From: Verrucomicrobiaceae bacterium
GTDB lineage: Bacteria; Verrucomicrobiota; Verrucomicrobiia; Verrucomicrobiales; Verrucomicrobiaceae
Direction of reading: 5' to 3'
Assembly: GCA_024232965.1 (NCBI GenBank)
Contig: JACKQF010000002.1
Location: 744,001-808,000 of the forward strand
Length of the DNA stretch: 64,000 nucleotides
The position numbers and the translations under genes were made by a program. Positions within the stretch are counted from its first letter, which is position 1; the number at the start of each line of letters is the position of its first letter. Shown here piece after piece: positions 61,401-64,000 of this stretch. The notes under the pieces were generated by a model. The model searched no databases. It saw only the letters and a program-made list of their open reading frames with translations, and was not told the origin of the DNA.

Positions 61401-64000
61401 CAGTCAGAGCGGCATGACCTTGGGTGGTTCGGGTGCGGGGACGGGTATCAGTGGGAGCAACAACAACACCGGCAACAATGCCGTCATCCTGACCAAGGCT
61501 GGGCAGGTGCTGAATATTGGCCGCATTGATATCGGTGGCGATGGCACCAACAATCTCAACGGCAAAGGGAATAGTATGCTCGCGGGCACTAATTCATCTG
61601 GCACGGTGACGTTTGGGAATGGGACGGACCGCGTGGTTTTCAACGGTTCGAATTCAGCGAATGCGTTTGTTCGTGACCTCACCGTTTATCAGGCCGCCGG
61701 CGGCACAATGGATTTGAACTTCCGCCTGGATGATACCGACGTGGACTCCCACACTTCCTTCACCAAGGTGGGTCGCGGCGTGGTGAATTACAATAGCGCA
61801 GGCACGGCGAATGGGGATGTGGAGCAGCTCAATATGTCAGGTGGTTTGTTGCGCCTGACCAACTACGGCGTCGCCACGGGAACGCGCTTCGACAATGGGG
61901 CGATGATCATTCTGGCAGGTGGTGGAATTGAAATGGATGCGGTGGGCTCCATCGCCAATGAAACGGCCAATTACACTGGCGCAGCAGTTGTGGTGAATCC
62001 GGCGTTCCCCACGGCCGCAACGGTGGTGGCTCCCGGTGGTACGGATGTGATTGTAACCTCCGATGCAGGGCGCACCACCACGATGAATATTGGTTCCGTA
62101 ACCATCCCGCTACCTCGGTTTTCTGGCGGCACCGTGAACTTTGTGGAAAACGCCAATGGTGGCACTTCCGCCATCACCTTGATGGGTTCCGATGCACCCG
62201 TGGATGGCACCGCGATCGCCTGGGCAACGTATGGCGATACCTACAACTACAACGCCGCCACTGCGACTTACACACTAAACGCGCTCGACTTTGCCATGAC
62301 CACGGCAGGGGCACTGGACGCCTTTTCTGGGACAACGCGGGAGGACACGGACGATGTCTCGACCTGGACTGGGTCTAACGATGTGAGCGAGGGTCTTCTC
62401 GGATTCACCGGCACAACGGGTGTCGGCACGCTGGTGAATACGATCCACTTTGACTATGACGGCAGCGGCACCATCACGGTGGATGCGGGTGGTCTGGAGG
62501 TCACAAGTGGTGGGATCATGGTCAGCTCCCTGGTAGCGACCGATACATCTGCCAAACTGATCGCCGGGGGGCCGCTCACAGCGGGGGCGGACGAAGATTT
62601 GATCGTCCACCAATACGGCGCATCGACCCTGACGATCGACTCGATCATCGCGGACAATGCAGGCAGCACAGCCGGCAATGCGCTGGTCAAAACCGGCGCT
62701 GGTGTTTTGGAACTGACCGGAGCAAACACTTACACAGGACGCACGTTCTTGAACGGCGGCACACTGCGTATCTCCAGCGATGGCAATCTCGGAACGGCGC
62801 CAGTTTCGCCAGTCGTGGATGGCATCTACATCAACGGCGGTATCATCGACACCACGGCGGACCTCACCATCGACGCGAATCGCGGCATCACGCTCGGCGG
62901 CAATGGCGGCGAGATCAATGTGGATGCGGCCACAACCCTGACCTACGGCGGCGTAATCGCTTCAGAGCCAAATGTCATCGCAGGCTACACGGCGAATCCA
63001 GCGGTTGGTCGCATCGACAAGACAGGCGCTGGGACCTTGCTGCTGACCAACATCAACAACAGCTACACCGGTCTAACAGAAGTGAAAGAGGGCACGCTGC
63101 TGTGGGCACCAACATTTACGAGCGGCAATACGTCCTCGGTGTTTGGCTCAAACGGGGCGTTTTTGGACGGCACGGTGATTCGCAGCGGTGCGACACTGGC
63201 CATGGCACCCAGCACACCTACCAACGTCTCCAATTTCAACGCGGTCTTCCAAGAATGGTTCACGTTTGAAGGAGGCAGCACGGTGAATCTCAATCCCGGG
63301 AATTCGGCGGGAGATCCCCATGACATCAATTTCTACTTCCGCGGGGTGCTGCAGTTTGACAGCCTGGGCAATCCAGGAACTCCCGACGGCTTCCAAACGC
63401 CCAGCAGCATTGCCGGCGCGACGGTTCTGGATATCGGCAGTCAGGGTTCCACCAACCTCAACGATGACGGAGGCTACATCACTGGCGATGGAGGCATTAC
63501 CAAGATCGGTCCGGGAGCTCTCGTGTTCCGCGAAAACAGCCCTGAGTGGACGGGTCAGTTGATCATTCTCCAAGGTCAGGTGCTAGCAAACAGCGCGGGC
63601 AATCCACTGGGCACCGGAACGATGCCGATTATCATGGGCCACAATCTCTTCGGTGAGCAGGCTGGAGAACCAGACAGCGGCAACACGCAGGTGCAGCTCC
63701 TCTTTCAGGATGAGGGCGGCTACCGCGATGTTTCCTCCATCACTCAGGACATCATCATTCGCGCGGATGACGGTGCTGGTTCACAGACCAAGCGCCTGGG
63801 GGCGCAAAACTTGGCGAATGTCGATGTCGTGAATTTTGATGGTTCGATCACGATGCGGGATGATGTGGAACTCTTCTACACTGACAGCGCCCGCGATTCA
63901 ACGCAGACAACCACGAACAACATCAACAACAGCGGACGTTCGATCGGCACATTGACCAACACCGAAACCTATTTCATCAACTTCAATGGCAACATCATTG
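58492..64000 (+). CDS. Giant autotransporter-associated beta-strand-repeat protein, partial (over 1,830 aa)
   Basis: The frame starts at ATG 58492 (MNHTANRTRVPTREVG) and stays open to the window end. After a signal-like segment (GLLIALLLPSIGTA) the protein is a long right-handed beta-helix passenger rich in Gly, Asn, Thr and Asp. PATR-type autotransporter-associated repeats are seen at about residues 730-760 (LTKAGAQTIYLDNSNSYSG), 1400-1430 (LVKTGAGVLELTGANTYTG), 1510-1535 (DKTGAGTLLLTNINNSYTG) and 1670 (GGITKIGPGALVF). Such proteins are exported to the surface and are expanded in Verrucomicrobiota and relatives. The barrel or anchor domain lies beyond the window. It is divergent from the PAS kinase, which may regulate it. 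An AT-rich TACGAT lies 9 bases before the ATG. Confidence 0.9.
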   Translation, partial: MNHTANRTRVPTREVGLNGVIKLGLLIALLLPSIGTAQLVPGSNGDWNANANGNWSTGPWTALDVGTDYPSGVGARALVIQNITGTRTITLDVDPTLGTLVLGDTNNTNAFVIGSAVGAGTLTFDNGGAANADNAGVLGAFFNHNSGTTGLSPNGGDRIDSNVSIADTVGLTIDADRNLEFQGSWTGNGTNSITLINSNAASRLNDPRFYWDASGSNIGVLSGIDTLNIINGEARFDGVAGTANSQLIGATTINLGNGALQSDSDVFPRLFLVNVETTQTATLNVNGGWLVSDLGTIDDLEIWSGNINFTGAATTNIFDVNDAGAADTHIVTGSIGGTGGFSKVNIGALQLTADNSLQGNIYIQRGGVGGTGLASEGSIRLTGAAGAFSGLNSVVLSRDGSLYFDNSIDINADRFRDAADVEIRAAGRLRMIGNATGATSETLGALTQTNGSGKVNFDLDDTTPQLTTLSFASYTRAPGSITQFQVLENTPGEFGSQLAGRAQLFIADGGTTAIQKGGGGADLSTNKSLVLGAYGGVNNISNHFMTFDEDNPTELRPLTWDGTQAGSEYFLSRDSLTPPHQFTQAGLGALDQNVNINFNTAVDGDISQDPLGYGWYGAAPIAILEDVAMNSLRFGTNTPTNGTNNNEIGSALVLAPGAHLYLGDSLAANTGLSGDTDGSGMILFGRDVFGSSPGSSQYIAGGILDFGSREAIIVNESGNSALFRSEIRGTGGLTKAGAQTIYLDNSNSYSGVTTIAEGILDVRDQNGLGASNLVVIEGSGQLYLELGSNIINTTASPTPPNLLIGVTDASRTILYSNAANNTWGGDLIIDNVDNLGNWVYSSYIGTNARDTLNINGNIYTNELVNPINTDIVLNDSRLITTQATNLAGGIINLNGQVRDNALGAITSPVTNDNENQLMRFWVRGSNELVVNARQQWDAAGLIRVENGVLRYEGDGNFWTAAAEAAINPANSQSGMTLGGSGAGTGISGSNNNTGNNAVILTKAGQVLNIGRIDIGGDGTNNLNGKGNSMLAGTNSSGTVTFGNGTDRVVFNGSNSANAFVRDLTVYQAAGGTMDLNFRLDDTDVDSHTSFTKVGRGVVNYNSAGTANGDVEQLNMSGGLLRLTNYGVATGTRFDNGAMIILAGGGIEMDAVGSIANETANYTGAAVVVNPAFPTAATVVAPGGTDVIVTSDAGRTTTMNIGSVTIPLPRFSGGTVNFVENANGGTSAITLMGSDAPVDGTAIAWATYGDTYNYNAATATYTLNALDFAMTTAGALDAFSGTTREDTDDVSTWTGSNDVSEGLLGFTGTTGVGTLVNTIHFDYDGSGTITVDAGGLEVTSGGIMVSSLVATDTSAKLIAGGPLTAGADEDLIVHQYGASTLTIDSIIADNAGSTAGNALVKTGAGVLELTGANTYTGRTFLNGGTLRISSDGNLGTAPVSPVVDGIYINGGIIDTTADLTIDANRGITLGGNGGEINVDAATTLTYGGVIASEPNVIAGYTANPAVGRIDKTGAGTLLLTNINNSYTGLTEVKEGTLLWAPTFTSGNTSSVFGSNGAFLDGTVIRSGATLAMAPSTPTNVSNFNAVFQEWFTFEGGSTVNLNPGNSAGDPHDINFYFRGVLQFDSLGNPGTPDGFQTPSSIAGATVLDIGSQGSTNLNDDGGYITGDGGITKIGPGALVFRENSPEWTGQLIILQGQVLANSAGNPLGTGTMPIIMGHNLFGEQAGEPDSGNTQVQLLFQDEGGYRDVSSITQDIIIRADDGAGSQTKRLGAQNLANVDVVNFDGSITMRDDVELFYTDSARDSTQTTTNNINNSGRSIGTLTNTETYFINFNGNII

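Overview
The window looks like chromosome of a Verrucomicrobiota bacterium (Verrucomicrobiaceae/Prosthecobacter-like; genus not resolvable by eye). Pointers are a sulfatase, a DUF1080 protein, Gfo/Idh and TIM-barrel secreted proteins, a very large autotransporter-associated beta-strand-repeat protein, an FAD-dependent oxidoreductase with an S-layer-like tail, RNase HIII, and a lexA gene preceded by TGTTC-N4-GAACA, the LexA box I recall being described for this phylum. GC content is high, gene density is high, and most neighbours are ordinary housekeeping or cell-envelope genes. I see no tRNA, rRNA, CRISPR array or transposase.

Region 1 (1-7.7 kb) is the most accessory-looking part: the end of an alpha/beta hydrolase, two small unknown genes, a repeated stable hairpin on both sides of one of them, a single-chain MmeI-type (type IIL) restriction-modification enzyme whose target-recognition part is visibly AT-richer than the rest, a 31-codon micro-ORF coupled to a DUF4236 membrane protein, a 21-bp tandem repeat encoding GNGxTED-like heptads, and a two-gene set resembling tail-fibre/collagen-like surface proteins.

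Region 2 (7.8-25.2 kb) holds mostly single genes for secreted or metabolic proteins: FAD oxidoreductase, sulfatase, tRNA-dihydrouridine synthase, M23 endopeptidase, DUF1080 protein, PfkB kinase, LeuC, SGNH hydrolase, DgkA-like kinase and a TRIC/UPF0126 channel.

Region 3 (25.2-32.5 kb) is peptide transport and cell wall: an OppBC pair on the minus strand, then L,D-transpeptidase, a formylglycine-enzyme-like protein without the catalytic cysteines, and a second OppA-OppB-OppC operon. No ATPase gene is present.

Region 4 (32.5-35.2 kb) is a lower-GC two-gene unit, an outer-membrane barrel followed by a patatin-like lipoprotein.

Region 5 (35.2-53.2 kb) is a core-like stretch: mutY and rnhC back to back, an HU-like protein, a RodZ-like protein and its partner, a secreted protease/unknown/FG-GAP cluster, a MOSC protein, a half-size TauE/SafE protein, an RsmC-like methyltransferase, sufS-sufU, a glycosyltransferase, and a TPR gene with bioF.

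Region 6 (53.2-64 kb) has lexA with its operator, a glycine-zipper lipoprotein, a Gfo/Idh oxidoreductase downstream of a histidine kinase/LuxR-type response regulator pair, and the 5' 5.5 kb of a giant surface autotransporter that runs off the window. Several genes have a sigma70-like -10 box only 6-9 nt before the ATG and no Shine-Dalgarno sequence, which suggests leaderless transcripts.
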